DNA of 64,000 nt from Salinisphaera aquimarina (GCF_042643355.1 NZ_JBHRSS010000006.1:358984-422983), one strand, 5' to 3'. Positions 44,887-54,599 are shown, numbered from the stretch's first letter. Numbers and translations: made by a program. Notes: generated by a model from the letters alone, not told the origin.

Positions 44887-45339
44887 ATGAGTCGACACAG
44901 CACACCAATTGTTCAGGAACTGCGTGACAGCGGGTTGCGGGTGACCGCGCCACGCCACGCAGTGCTCGAATGGCTGATCGAGCATCCGCACGCGACCGTC
45001 GAACAGGTACATCAAGGCGTGAGCGAGCGGATCGGCACGATCTCCAAACAGGCGGTCTACGACGTGCTGTCGGCCTGCGTGAATGTGGATCTGGTCCGCC
45101 AGATCAAACCAGCCGGCCACCCGGCCCGCTTTGAACGCCGTACCGGCGACAACCATCATCATCTGGTCTGTCGCGGCTGTGGCTCTATCGCAGACACCGA
45201 CTGCCGCGTCGGCACCACGCCCTGCCTGACACCTGAACACAGTCACGGTTTTGACATCGACGAAGCCGAAGTTGTGTTCTGGGGGTTGTGCACGGACTGT
45301 CAGGCCGACACGGAAAACGCCATGGACATTTTAAGCTGA
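44887..45339 (+). CDS. Fur-family transcriptional regulator (FurA/CatR-like), likely catalase regulator
   Basis: Metal-dependent repressor of 150 residues. A winged helix (LRVTAPRHAVLEWLIEHPHATVEQV, read in parts, then ISKQAVYDVLSACV) is followed by the dimerisation/metal domain with DNHHHLVCRGCG and the distal CTDC pair, which form typical regulatory and structural zinc sites. The ATG at 44887 is chosen because the conserved domain starts there and the promoter lies just upstream. It is encoded 64 bases before a catalase, like FurA-KatG or CatR pairs, so peroxide-responsive control of the catalase is inferred. Confidence 0.9.
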   Translation: MSRHSTPIVQELRDSGLRVTAPRHAVLEWLIEHPHATVEQVHQGVSERIGTISKQAVYDVLSACVNVDLVRQIKPAGHPARFERRTGDNHHHLVCRGCGSIADTDCRVGTTPCLTPEHSHGFDIDEAEVVFWGLCTDCQADTENAMDILS

Positions 45340-45403
45340 TCGACCCGGCAACCGACGGGCATGCCTGCCCCGTCGCGCATGCATCCATCTGGAGGATAGA
45401 AAC

Positions 45404-46870
45404 GTGACAGACGATATTCGCAACGTACATACAACGACGGCCGGCGAGCCGTATCCGAGCGACGAGCATTCGCTTTCCGTCGGCACCGACGGCCCGATCG
45501 TGCTCCACGACCATTTCCTCATGGAGCAGATGGCGGCGTTCAACCGGGAAATGATTCCGGATCGCCAGCCCCATGCCAAGGGCGGCGGCGCTTTCGGCGT
45601 GTTCGAAGTCACCGAGGATGTCAGCAAGTACACCAGGGCCAAGTTCCTGCAGAAAGGCGCCAAGACGGACATGGTCGCGCGTTTTTCGACGGTGGCCGGC
45701 GAGTCCGGCAGCCCCGACACCTGGCGTGACCCGCGCGGCTTCGCGCTGAAGTTCTACACCGAGGAAGGCAACTTCGACATGGTGGGCAACAACACGCCCG
45801 TCTTCTTCGTGCGTGATCCGATGAAGTTTCAGCACTTCATCCATTCGCAGAAGCGTCGTGCCGACAACGGCCTGCGCGACCACGACATGCAGTGGGATTT
45901 CTGGACCGAGTCGCCGGAATCCGCCCACCAGGTCACCTGGCTGATGGGCGACCGCGGCGTGCCCGCCACCTGGCGCCACATGAACGGCTACTCCAGCCAC
46001 ACGTACATGTGGGTCAACGACCAGGGCGAGAAGTTCTGGGTCAAGTACCACTTCAAGACCGACCAGGGCATCAAGTGCATGACCCAGGAACAGGCCGATC
46101 AGATGGCCGGCTCCGACGCCGACTATCATCGTCGTGATCTGTTCGACGCCATCGAGCGCGGCGAGCATCCGACATGGACGCTGCACATGCAGATCATGCC
46201 GTTCGAGGATGCCAAGACCTATCGCATCAACCCGTTCGACCTGACCAAGGTGTGGCCGCACGAAGACTATCCGCTGATCAAGGTCGGCAAGATGACCCTG
46301 AACCAGAACCCGGTCGACTTCCATACCCAGATCGAGCAGGCCGCGTTCGAGCCCAACAACATGGTACCCGGCACCGGTGTATCGCCGGACAAGATGCTGC
46401 TGGCCCGTACGATCTCCTATGCGGACGCCCATCGCGCCCGCCTCGGGGTGAACTACAAGCAGATTCCGGTCAACGTGCCGAAATCGCCGGTCAACAGCTA
46501 CACCAAGGGCGGCGCGATGCGCATACAAAACGTCTCCGATCCGGTGTACGCCCCCAACACCAAGGGCGGCGCGCATTCCGATCCCAACCGCTATCCCCAG
46601 GACAACACCTGGATGGCGGATGGCGACATGGTTCGGGCAGCCTACAAGCTGCGCCAGGACGACGGCGACTTCAACCAGCCCAACGACCTGGTCAACAAGG
46701 TGATGAACGACGAGGAACGTGATCGTCTGGTCAACAACGTCGTCGGCCATCTGTCGGGTGGCGTAAGCGAGCCGATTCTGGCCAAGGCATTCCAGTACTG
46801 GAAGAACGTCGACCAGACCATCGGCGAGCGCATCGAAGAAGGCGTACGCGCCAACCAGAAAGCGGCCTGA
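45404..46870 (+). CDS. Monofunctional haem catalase (small subunit)
   Basis: Converts hydrogen peroxide to water and oxygen; 488 residues, normal for clade 3. The active-site His lies in RQPHAKGGGAFGVF, the Asn in DMVGNNTPVFFVRD, and the haem-ligand Tyr in RTISYADAHRARLG. The GTG start is preceded by GGAGG at 45391-45395. No signal peptide, so cytoplasmic. It is probably co-transcribed with the Fur-family gene and ends in a strong terminator. Confidence 0.96.
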   Translation: MTDDIRNVHTTTAGEPYPSDEHSLSVGTDGPIVLHDHFLMEQMAAFNREMIPDRQPHAKGGGAFGVFEVTEDVSKYTRAKFLQKGAKTDMVARFSTVAGESGSPDTWRDPRGFALKFYTEEGNFDMVGNNTPVFFVRDPMKFQHFIHSQKRRADNGLRDHDMQWDFWTESPESAHQVTWLMGDRGVPATWRHMNGYSSHTYMWVNDQGEKFWVKYHFKTDQGIKCMTQEQADQMAGSDADYHRRDLFDAIERGEHPTWTLHMQIMPFEDAKTYRINPFDLTKVWPHEDYPLIKVGKMTLNQNPVDFHTQIEQAAFEPNNMVPGTGVSPDKMLLARTISYADAHRARLGVNYKQIPVNVPKSPVNSYTKGGAMRIQNVSDPVYAPNTKGGAHSDPNRYPQDNTWMADGDMVRAAYKLRQDDGDFNQPNDLVNKVMNDEERDRLVNNVVGHLSGGVSEPILAKAFQYWKNVDQTIGERIEEGVRANQKAA

Positions 46871-46896
46871 CCTACCGCTATTGTCAGCGCTGAACC

Positions 46897-46929
46897 GCGG
46901 CGGCACGGATGACGTGCCGCCGCTTTTTT
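46897..46929 (+). terminator. Intrinsic terminator after catalase
   Basis: An 11-bp perfect GC-rich stem (GCGGCGGCACG and CGTGCCGCCGC) with a 5-base loop, followed by six T residues, 27 bases past the catalase stop. This is the clearest intrinsic terminator in the window. Confidence 0.92.
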
Positions 46930-47146
46930 ATGCGCGAAACATAGTCACCGGGATGTATATCGCCAATAACGCCAGGCGCGGGCAACCGGCGCGACGACCG
47001 GATATCGGAACCGTCAAGGGACGGATTCAAAGCCGCGTCATCATCCGGTCGACGGCCGTGCCCGCGACGCCGCCGCGGGGCAATGCTCTCGCCTCGATAC
47101 AAAGTGCCTCGGCCATCTGTGCGACGCCGGCCCTCCACAGGGATTC

Positions 47147-48262
47147 CTAATAAGCGTCAGCGAGCCCCGCCCGCTGCAGGCGTGCCCTGAGTGCCTCGTC
47201 CCGGCGCGAACGCCAGCGCCCCGCGGTCGCGTTGTACCACCAGAGCCGGCCATACCAGGCAAACGCGCGGCCTTCCGCGAGATCGACCGCCCGCGCGGTC
47301 GCAGGCGGTCGGTATGTCTTCATCGGCCGGCGAGTCGCACAGGCAATCAGATTATCCGCCAGCACACGCGCCTGTCGCTCGACATCCGCGAGTTCCAGGG
47401 CGCGCCGCCCCAGCAGCAGCGCGCAACCACCGCTGGCGAATACGCGCTCGTCACGCGGCGACTGCAGTCGCGCCGTGACATGGATGCCGCCGGCCTCGGC
47501 GGGCATCTGCCCGGCATGAACAAAACGCGCCGCGCGATATCCGCGCGCCAGAACCACGTGCTCAGCGGGAAAACGCCGTCCGTCCCTGCTCTGCACGCAA
47601 CTGTCGATCGCGGTGACGATCGCCGTATCCGGCAGCAGGTCGACGTTGCGCATGCCGAGCACGCGCGCGGCGCGGCGCGAGACGGTCACCGGCGCGTCGG
47701 GCAGCAGGCGCGGTCCCGGCAGGTAACAGGCCAGACGCAGCCGCTGACCGAATTCACCCATCGACAGACCGGCGGCGATTTCCGTCGCCCGCGCCCCATC
47801 GCCGAAAATCGCCACCCTTGGCCGGGCGCCGCGCGCACAGTCGTGGGCAAGCGCATCGTGCAACTGACTCAGCTGTTCGACCGACGCCGCGCTCCAGACG
47901 CGTACGCCGGCCGCCGGATCATCGAAGCCGCTGTCATCGATCTCCTGGCCGACATTCAACGAGACCCGGTCGTAATCGAGCTTGCCGCCGCCCGCCAGCC
48001 AGACACGCCGATGGCGCGCATCCAGCCCGATAGCGCGATCACGGCAACGGTGCACGTCCCATGTCCGGCAGCTGCGCCCGAGTGACACCCGCAACGCATC
48101 GCTACCCAGCTCACCGGTCATCACCCGGGCCGGCTGCGCACCGAACCAGAAACTGCCGGGGTCCACGAGCGTCAATACAAGACCGGCGGCGCGAAGGCGT
48201 TCTGCCTGGCCGAGCAATGCCATATGCACATGCCCGGCGCCCACAAGGACCACGCGGCTCAT
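47147..48262 (-). CDS. FAD-dependent pyridine-nucleotide oxidoreductase (NDH-2/SelD-associated type)
   Basis: Flavoprotein of 371 residues. The FAD-binding start is SRVVLVGAGHVHMALLG; the GxGHxH form is typical of NADH-dehydrogenase-like proteins related to the SelD-fused oxidoreductase. A second nucleotide site is RVAIFGDGARATEIAAGLS, and the FAD-contacting end is ERVFASGGCALL. It lacks the paired cysteines of disulfide reductases and of sulfide:quinone reductase. The ATG at 48262 overlaps the permease stop (ATGA), so both form one unit. The substrate is unknown. Confidence 0.8.
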   Translation of the reverse strand: MSRVVLVGAGHVHMALLGQAERLRAAGLVLTLVDPGSFWFGAQPARVMTGELGSDALRVSLGRSCRTWDVHRCRDRAIGLDARHRRVWLAGGGKLDYDRVSLNVGQEIDDSGFDDPAAGVRVWSAASVEQLSQLHDALAHDCARGARPRVAIFGDGARATEIAAGLSMGEFGQRLRLACYLPGPRLLPDAPVTVSRRAARVLGMRNVDLLPDTAIVTAIDSCVQSRDGRRFPAEHVVLARGYRAARFVHAGQMPAEAGGIHVTARLQSPRDERVFASGGCALLLGRRALELADVERQARVLADNLIACATRRPMKTYRPPATARAVDLAEGRAFAWYGRLWWYNATAGRWRSRRDEALRARLQRAGLADAY

Positions 48263-49083
48263 TGCGTCAATTGCCACCCGGTCACGACCCCGACCCACAA
48301 GACGATCGCACCGACGATGACCGCGACTCCGACGACCGTGTTGTTCATCCAGTTCGCGGGCCGCGGCACGATCCGACGCGCCAGCCCCATGCCGGCCACC
48401 GCGCCCAGCACGAACAGGCCGGCGGTGTAGCCAGGCGCGGCCGGAGCCACTGCAAACTGCAGACCGGCTTCGAGCACGGCCAGCACGGCGACCGCAAACG
48501 TGAGCGTTCCCACCACCAGATACGGTTGACCCGGCAATTCACGTTCAAGCTCACGCCAACCGATACGCGAACCGGGCGCGGCACAGAACGCGGCCAATAC
48601 GCCGCAGCCGGCGCCGGCCAGGGCGACACGCAACCGTGCTCGCGCGCGGTAGTCAGCTCTGGCGGCCGCCTCGGTCAATGTGCGCTTCGGGGCGTGCAAC
48701 AAGCCGGCGGGCGACGGTGCCACGCGATGACGAAAACGATGCACGATATTGAGTAGCAGGGGCCCGAACACGATCGCGGCGGTCAGAAAGAAGGTAGCCA
48801 GAACCTTTGCCGGCAGCTGTTGCGCAAGCCAGCCGGCGATCAGGGCTGTCGGCACCGCCCCCACGAGGAAGATACCGACCAGCGTGACATCGCACTGGCG
48901 CGCACGAACCGCGTCACCCGCGGCAACCGCCGCGCAGATCCCCAGCGCAAGCAGCGCGACCGGCAAACTTGCGTGCAAGCCGATACCCGCGCCGGCCACC
49001 AGTAGTGGCAGCGCCAGAAACGCGCCGGCGAAGGCAGACAGGCCATACGCCAGACCGGCAATGACACCCAATACAAGACCCAA
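48259..49083 (-). CDS. Sulfite exporter TauE/SafE family permease
   Basis: Inner-membrane protein of 274 residues with about eight hydrophobic segments, opening GLVLGVIAGLAYGLSAFAGAFLALPLLVAG (read in parts) and ending VVGVAVIVGAIVLWVGVVTG. The Gly-rich first loop and the repeated two-half layout fit TauE/SafE, a family of sulfur-compound or organic-anion transporters. It is coupled to the FAD oxidoreductase by a 4-base overlap, which suggests transport and oxidation of the same compound; that is inferred. Confidence 0.87.
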   Translation of the reverse strand: MGLVLGVIAGLAYGLSAFAGAFLALPLLVAGAGIGLHASLPVALLALGICAAVAAGDAVRARQCDVTLVGIFLVGAVPTALIAGWLAQQLPAKVLATFFLTAAIVFGPLLLNIVHRFRHRVAPSPAGLLHAPKRTLTEAAARADYRARARLRVALAGAGCGVLAAFCAAPGSRIGWRELERELPGQPYLVVGTLTFAVAVLAVLEAGLQFAVAPAAPGYTAGLFVLGAVAGMGLARRIVPRPANWMNNTVVGVAVIVGAIVLWVGVVTGWQLTQ

Positions 49084-49323
49084 GGCAAGGCTCCCACGGT
49101 GAAACCGGGCCCAGCGGCTCGGACGACAACGATTGCTACTCCTGTGCGCAGTCGATGCTTACAGTCTAGAGCCTGCCATCGCCCGCGCCAACACTGGCGA
49201 GCCGAGTCGCATCGCTCGCGCACAAGGGCATTGCGCGCAGGCGGCGCCGACGCCGTCAAGGGCCGGCGTTACTGCGGTCCGATCAAGCGTCGTTCGGCGT
49301 CGGCGTACTTCGGGTCCCGAAGA

Positions 49324-50769
49324 CTAGCGCAGGCCGGCGACCTGCTGGTTGCCCGGCGGCGGTATCTGCAGGGTCGCACCGACGCGGATGGTGTTGTCGG
49401 TCAGGCCGTTGACACTGCGCAGGCGACTCACGCTCACACCGTACTGCTGCGCAATCTCGGAGAGCGTCTCGCCGCTGCGGACCTTGTGCACCTGGGCCTG
49501 GGCGATGATGGTCGAGGGGCGGTAACTGGCGAAATAGCCCTTGATGCCACTCAGCATCGCGCTCGCCAGTTTGCTCTGGTAGCTGGCGCTGGCGAGCTGA
49601 CGCTCTTCCGACGGCGTCGAGATAAACGCGGTCTCCACCAGGAACGACGGAATATCAGGCGACTTGAGCACCATGAAACCGGCCTGCTGGACCTTCGACT
49701 TGTGCAGCGGACCGAGTCCGTCGAGTTCCTGAAGCACGCGGTCGCCGGCATCCAGGCTGGCTTCGATGCTCGCGCTCTGGGACAGGTCGAGCATGAACGA
49801 CGCCAGACTGTCGTCCTTGTCCTTGAGGCTCACACCGCCGACCAGATCGGCCGCGTTCTCACGGCGCGCGAGCCAGCGCGCATGTTCGCTGGTCGCGCCG
49901 TGATGAGACAGCGCATACACCGAAGCACCGGTGGCACGTGCGCCACGCGGGGCCGCATCCGCGTGAATGGAAATGAACAGATCGGCTTTAGCCTTGCGCG
50001 CTTCGACCATGCGTTCGCGCAGCCCGACGTAGTAATCGCCGTCACGCGTGAGCACACCCCGCATGTTGGGCTGATCGTCGACCATCGCCTTCAAACGCCG
50101 GGCAATCTGCAGCACGACATCCTTCTCGCGGGTGCCGTTGCGGCCATGGGCGCCGGGGTCCTTGCCGCCGTGCCCCGGATCGATGACGATCACGATATCC
50201 TTGGATGGCCGTACCGGCGTGCGCGCAACCGGCTCTGCCCGCGCGGCCGCAGGCTGGCGTGACGGCGCGTCCGACACCTGGGCGATTGCATTGGCCGTAC
50301 TGTTGGCGGTCGATGCACCGCCGTCGCCTTTCGTGTTCGACGTCGAGGCGATGATCGAATTCGCGGCACTGCCCGATGGACGCAGATCCACCACCAGGCG
50401 GTAGCCGTGATCGGCGTCGGGATCGAGCATGAAGCTTTTGGGATTCACCTTGCCGGCCAGATCGAGCACGACGCGAAGATCGGTGCCATGGCGGACCCCG
50501 GTACGCAGACGCTTGATCAGGCCGCTGCCATCGCGCTCGCCGCCGACCTTGGACACCGCGCGTGCATCGGGCAGATCGATTACCAGCCGCAGCGGGTTGT
50601 CGATCATGAACAGGTCGGGTTTGGTCTCGCCCGCGAGATCGAATACCACACGCGTCTTGTCGGACGCCGCCCACAGGCGCACGTCCTGCAGTGTGGCCTG
50701 CTGAGCCGCTGCCAAGGTACTCAGACCCGATAACAGGCCGAACACCAGCCATTTCAAGCGCATGCGCAT
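49324..50769 (-). CDS. amiB: N-acetylmuramoyl-L-alanine amidase (AMIN, Amidase_3, LysM)
   Basis: Periplasmic cell-separation amidase of 481 residues. A Sec signal (MRMRLKWLVFGLLSGLSTLA) is followed by an AMIN domain, an Amidase_3 domain with zinc ligands in VIVIDPGHGGKDPGAHG and FISIHADAAP, and a C-terminal LysM (HKVRSGETLSEIAQQYGV). The ATG at 50769 is chosen for its signal peptide. In relatives this gene sits directly before mutL; here about 4.7 kb of accessory genes intervene. The name amiB follows synteny; amiC-like naming is possible. Confidence 0.94.
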   Translation of the reverse strand: MRMRLKWLVFGLLSGLSTLAAAQQATLQDVRLWAASDKTRVVFDLAGETKPDLFMIDNPLRLVIDLPDARAVSKVGGERDGSGLIKRLRTGVRHGTDLRVVLDLAGKVNPKSFMLDPDADHGYRLVVDLRPSGSAANSIIASTSNTKGDGGASTANSTANAIAQVSDAPSRQPAAARAEPVARTPVRPSKDIVIVIDPGHGGKDPGAHGRNGTREKDVVLQIARRLKAMVDDQPNMRGVLTRDGDYYVGLRERMVEARKAKADLFISIHADAAPRGARATGASVYALSHHGATSEHARWLARRENAADLVGGVSLKDKDDSLASFMLDLSQSASIEASLDAGDRVLQELDGLGPLHKSKVQQAGFMVLKSPDIPSFLVETAFISTPSEERQLASASYQSKLASAMLSGIKGYFASYRPSTIIAQAQVHKVRSGETLSEIAQQYGVSVSRLRSVNGLTDNTIRVGATLQIPPPGNQQVAGLR

Positions 50770-50868
50770 AGTGATTTCGCCCTCGCCCCAGCGAGCCGGA
50801 AAATGTCCCAAGCGAAGACTAGCGCCGCCAAATACAAGAAGGCAACTATTTTTTTCCAATCAAAACAG

Positions 50869-50874
50869 AGTATA
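50869..50874 (-). promoter_or_regulatory. Candidate -10 element (TATACT) upstream of amiB
   Basis: A near-consensus -10 hexamer on the minus strand in a locally AT-rich patch about 100 bases upstream of amiB. No good -35 is visible at 16-18 bases, so the call is weak. Confidence 0.25.
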
Positions 50875-50911
50875 GGCGCCCTTTCCTTTCTATCTACTTG
50901 AAAGGCGGGCC

Positions 50912-51382
50912 CTATGTCGTATTTTTCAACCCCTCGAAAAAACGCGCGCCGAGCCCGGTCAGCGGTCGAATCTGCGCGTCACGGCCGGTTTTCGCGTACG
51001 TCAGTTCGATGACCATATCCACCGGCGGCAGAAACCCCGCGCCACGTTCGGCCCACTCCACAAACAGCCAGTCATGCGCGGTATCGATATCGCGTACACC
51101 GAGGAATTCCAGTTCTTCCGGATCGCCGAGCCGATAGAGATCCAGATGATGGAAAGTCCGGCCGCCGATCGGATAGGGCTCGACCAGGGTATAACTGGGC
51201 GACACCACCGCGCCCTGGTGACCGAGCCCGCGCAGCGTGGCGCGCGCTAGCGCGGTTTTGCCGGCCCCCAGTTCGCCAACGAGCGAGACCACGAGACCAC
51301 CGTCGTGACCGATCAGCGCGCGGGCGACCATGGCCCCGAGCGCATCCGTTGCTGCCGCGTCGACCAGCCGCATCACAGCCAT
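50912..51382 (-). CDS. tsaE: tRNA threonylcarbamoyladenosine biosynthesis ATPase TsaE
   Basis: P-loop ATPase of 156 residues needed with TsaB and TsaD for t6A modification of tRNA. The Walker A is LVGELGAGKTALARATLRGLG; YTLVEPYPIGGRTFHHLDLYR and DWLFVEWAERG complete the family pattern. It starts one base after the nnr stop, the usual nnr-tsaE-amiB order. Confidence 0.96.
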   Translation of the reverse strand: MAVMRLVDAAATDALGAMVARALIGHDGGLVVSLVGELGAGKTALARATLRGLGHQGAVVSPSYTLVEPYPIGGRTFHHLDLYRLGDPEELEFLGVRDIDTAHDWLFVEWAERGAGFLPPVDMVIELTYAKTGRDAQIRPLTGLGARFFEGLKNTT

Positions 51383-52888
51383 TCAAACCCGACCGGGATT
51401 GACGAAATAGCGTATCGAATCAAGCAGATCGGTCGGCAGCAGGCCGCGCTGACCCAACTGGCCCGCGGCCCGATCGCCGGCCCGCGCGTGCACGTAGACA
51501 CCGAGGCTCGCGGCATCGTTCAGGTCCAGCCCCTGCCCCAGCAGCGCGGCGATGACGCCGGTCAACAGATCACCCATGCCGCCGACCGCCATCCCCGGAT
51601 TGCCGTCGGTGCAAAGCCACAGTTCCTCGGGCGTGGCGATCAGGCTGCCGGCGCCCTTGAGCACGGTGACGGCGTGATAGCGCCGCGCGATCTCCTGTAC
51701 CGCCGCCACCCGATCGTTCATCACCTCGGCGGTTTTCCAGCCCAGCAGACGCCCCGCCTCGCCCGGATGCGGGGTGAGAATCCAGTGGTCACGAGTCTGT
51801 GGCGCCTGCGCCAGCCTGTTGAGCGCATCGGCATCGACGACGAGCGGCTTGTCGCTGTCGATGGCCTGCTGCCAGAGCGCGTGGGCCCAGTCGTCGCTGC
51901 CGAGCCCCGGCCCGAGCGCGATAACATCGACAGCGGCCATCAAGCCGGCGGCATCGTCGGCGCCGTCGATGCCGCGGCACATGAGTTCGGGCCGGGCCTG
52001 ACTCATCGCTCCGGCGTGATCCGGATGACAGGCAACGCTGACCAGCCCGGCGCCGCTGCGTAGCGCCGCCTCCGCGGTCATGCGAATGGCGCCGCCCATG
52101 CCGCGATTGCCGCCCACGCACAGCACGTGGCCGTTGTCGCCCTTGTGGACAGTGCGCGCACGGGGCTTGAGCGCCTCACGCAGCGCGCGGTGGGTCAGTC
52201 GCCGCGCGGTATAGGGCTGATCGCTGTAGAGCGCTTCCGGCGCGTCCAGGCCGCTGAAAGACAGGTTTCCGCAATGCGCCGGCCCCTGCCCGGTGAGCGT
52301 GCCCAGCTTGAGGCCGATGAACGTCGCGGTGGCGTCGGCGCGCACGGCATGCGCCCAGACATGCCCGGTCCCGGCGTCGATGCCGGAGGCGATATCGACC
52401 GAGAACACGCCCGCGCCGTGCTCGGCGGCCGCATTGATCCGCTCGATCGCCTGGGCCAGCGCGCCTTCCACGTCGCGATTCAGACCGGTGCCCAGCAGCG
52501 CATCGACCACGAGATCGGCGCTGATCGGTTCGTCCGCGAACGCCTCGATCTCGCCGCCGGCGTCGGTAAAAGACTGCATTGCGAGCACGGCATCGCCCGA
52601 ATAGCTGTCCGGGTCGACCAGACAGATCAGGCGTACCCGCCAGCCACCTTCGCGCGCCATCCGGGCCACGAGAAAACCGTCGCCGCCGTTGTTGCCCGGG
52701 CCACAGAGCACGCACATACGGCCCGGCATGGCCCAGAAGTGGGCGAGTTCCGCATAGGCTTCGCGCGCCGCGCGTTGCATGAGTTCGAAGCCGTCGATGC
52801 CGAATGACTGGATGAATCGCGCATCGAGGGCCGCGACCTGTTCGGCGTCATAGACGATTTCGGGCAGATATTCGCTGGATTCGCTCAT
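51383..52888 (-). CDS. nnr: Bifunctional NAD(P)H-hydrate epimerase / ADP-dependent dehydratase
   Basis: Metabolite-repair enzyme of 501 residues that restores NAD(P)H from its hydrates. The N-terminal epimerase half has CGPGNNGGDGFLVARMA and VDALLGTGL; the C-terminal kinase-like dehydratase half has LTPHPGEAGRLLGWK and GGMGDLLTGVIAALLGQG. Both activities should be intact. It is directly followed by tsaE. Confidence 0.96.
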   Translation of the reverse strand: MSESSEYLPEIVYDAEQVAALDARFIQSFGIDGFELMQRAAREAYAELAHFWAMPGRMCVLCGPGNNGGDGFLVARMAREGGWRVRLICLVDPDSYSGDAVLAMQSFTDAGGEIEAFADEPISADLVVDALLGTGLNRDVEGALAQAIERINAAAEHGAGVFSVDIASGIDAGTGHVWAHAVRADATATFIGLKLGTLTGQGPAHCGNLSFSGLDAPEALYSDQPYTARRLTHRALREALKPRARTVHKGDNGHVLCVGGNRGMGGAIRMTAEAALRSGAGLVSVACHPDHAGAMSQARPELMCRGIDGADDAAGLMAAVDVIALGPGLGSDDWAHALWQQAIDSDKPLVVDADALNRLAQAPQTRDHWILTPHPGEAGRLLGWKTAEVMNDRVAAVQEIARRYHAVTVLKGAGSLIATPEELWLCTDGNPGMAVGGMGDLLTGVIAALLGQGLDLNDAASLGVYVHARAGDRAAGQLGQRGLLPTDLLDSIRYFVNPGRV

Positions 52889-52949
52889 GGACTCATTCTA
52901 ACGCCCGCCCGTGGTCGACGGCTTCTGCAAACCGGGGGCCGACAGGCGC

Positions 52950-54569
52950 CTAGGATTTCCAGCCTTGGCGTATGCGCGCGAGCAGCGCGTCGGTGGAGCC
53001 GTCGTGATCCACGGCGCCGACACGTTCTTCGAGCTCGCCGAGCAGCTGGCCCGCCATGGTCTTGCCCAGTTCCACGCCCCACTGGTCGAAACTGTTGATG
53101 TTCCAGACCACGCCCTGCACGAACACCTTGTGCTCGTAGGCGGCGAGCAGCGCGCCCAGAGTGCGTGCGTCCAGACGATCCATCAACAACATCGAACTCG
53201 GCCGATTACCGTCAAAGCGACGCGCGGCGAGGCGTTTCTCGAGCGCCGTGCCGGACAGGCCTTCGGCCGTCAGTTCGGCCACCAGCGCCTTGGTGTCACG
53301 CCCACGCATGAGCGCTTCGGCCTGGGCCAGACAATTGGCCACGCGCTGGCGCTCGCGCTCGTCGTCGGCGCTGCCGGCAGCCGACAGCGGCAGCACGAAA
53401 TCGACATCCGCCGCGAGCACGCCCTGATGGAGCATCTGAAAGAAGGCGTGCTGGGCATTGGTGCCGACGCTGCCCCAGACGGTGGGCACGGTTTCTACCT
53501 GGGTCGGCGCACCGTCACGGGTGACCGACTTGCCGTTGGACTCCATTTCCAGCTGCTGCAGGAAAGCCGGCAGCGCGGCCAGCCGCTGTGCATAGGGCAC
53601 CACCACATGCGTGGGCAGGCCGAGAAAATTGTTGTTCCAGATACCCACCAGCGCGAGCGTGGCCGGCAGGTTCTGTTCCAGCGGCGCGGTCTCGAAGTGG
53701 TTGTCCATGGCATGAGCGCCGGCGAGCATCTCCTCGAACACATCCATGCCGAGGCCGAGCGCAATGGAGATACCCACCGCCGACCAAAGAGAGAACCGCC
53801 CGCCGACCCAGTCCCAGAAGCCGAACATGCGCTCGATGCCGAACTCGCGCACCGCGTCCTTGTTGGTGGACACGGCAACGAAATGCTTGGAGATATCGGC
53901 CTCGGTTGCGCCGTTGTCGAGCAGCCACTGGCGCGCCACTTCGGCGTTGGCGAGCGTCTCGGCAGTGCCAAAGGATTTGGACGTGACGATGAACAGCGTG
54001 CGCTCGGGATCCATGCGGATCAGGATGTCGTCGAGATCGGCCGGGTCGACGTTGGCCACGAAATGACAGTGGATACGCTGGCGCAGCTGCGCCAGCGAGT
54101 CGCACACGAGCCGCGGGCCCAGATCCGAACCGCCGATACCGATATTCACCACATCGCTGATCGGCGCGCCGGTATAGCCCAGCCAGCGCCCGCGCCGTAC
54201 ATCGTCGACGAATTCCGCCATCGCCGCGCGTACTTCATGCACGCCGTCGTGCAGCGGCGCGTCGTTGGGCCGGCGCAGCGCGATATGCCAGGCGGCCCGG
54301 CCTTCACTGTTGTTGATCGCCTCGCCTGCGAACAGCGACCGGCGCGCATCGTGGAACCGCTGCTGCTCGGCCAGGCGGCCGAGCGCCGCCATCACCGCCG
54401 GGTCGACACGCTGCTTGGAGTAGTCGAGGGTGATGCCGGCCGCCGACAGGGTGAAGCGTTCGGCGCGCTGCGGATCGTGCGCGAACATCGAATCCACGCG
54501 CGCCCGGCCGATCTCGGCGCCGAGTACACCCAACTCACGCCACGCGGGCGTTTGTCGCAGATCATTCAC
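52950..54569 (-). CDS. pgi: Glucose-6-phosphate isomerase
   Basis: Interconverts glucose-6-phosphate and fructose-6-phosphate; 539 residues, normal length. Signatures: NIGIGGSDLGPRL, IVTSKSFGTAETLANA, GIERMFGFWDWVGGRFSLWS and VWNINSFDQWGVELGK with the catalytic Lys. It follows panD by 30 bases and is the last gene of the folK-dNK-panBCD run. It feeds sugar nucleotides needed for the EPS locus only in a general way. Confidence 0.97.
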   Translation of the reverse strand: MNDLRQTPAWRELGVLGAEIGRARVDSMFAHDPQRAERFTLSAAGITLDYSKQRVDPAVMAALGRLAEQQRFHDARRSLFAGEAINNSEGRAAWHIALRRPNDAPLHDGVHEVRAAMAEFVDDVRRGRWLGYTGAPISDVVNIGIGGSDLGPRLVCDSLAQLRQRIHCHFVANVDPADLDDILIRMDPERTLFIVTSKSFGTAETLANAEVARQWLLDNGATEADISKHFVAVSTNKDAVREFGIERMFGFWDWVGGRFSLWSAVGISIALGLGMDVFEEMLAGAHAMDNHFETAPLEQNLPATLALVGIWNNNFLGLPTHVVVPYAQRLAALPAFLQQLEMESNGKSVTRDGAPTQVETVPTVWGSVGTNAQHAFFQMLHQGVLAADVDFVLPLSAAGSADDERERQRVANCLAQAEALMRGRDTKALVAELTAEGLSGTALEKRLAARRFDGNRPSSMLLMDRLDARTLGALLAAYEHKVFVQGVVWNINSFDQWGVELGKTMAGQLLGELEERVGAVDHDGSTDALLARIRQGWKS

Positions 54570-54599
54570 CCGGATCAGTCCAGCGCCGCCGAGCGCTGC

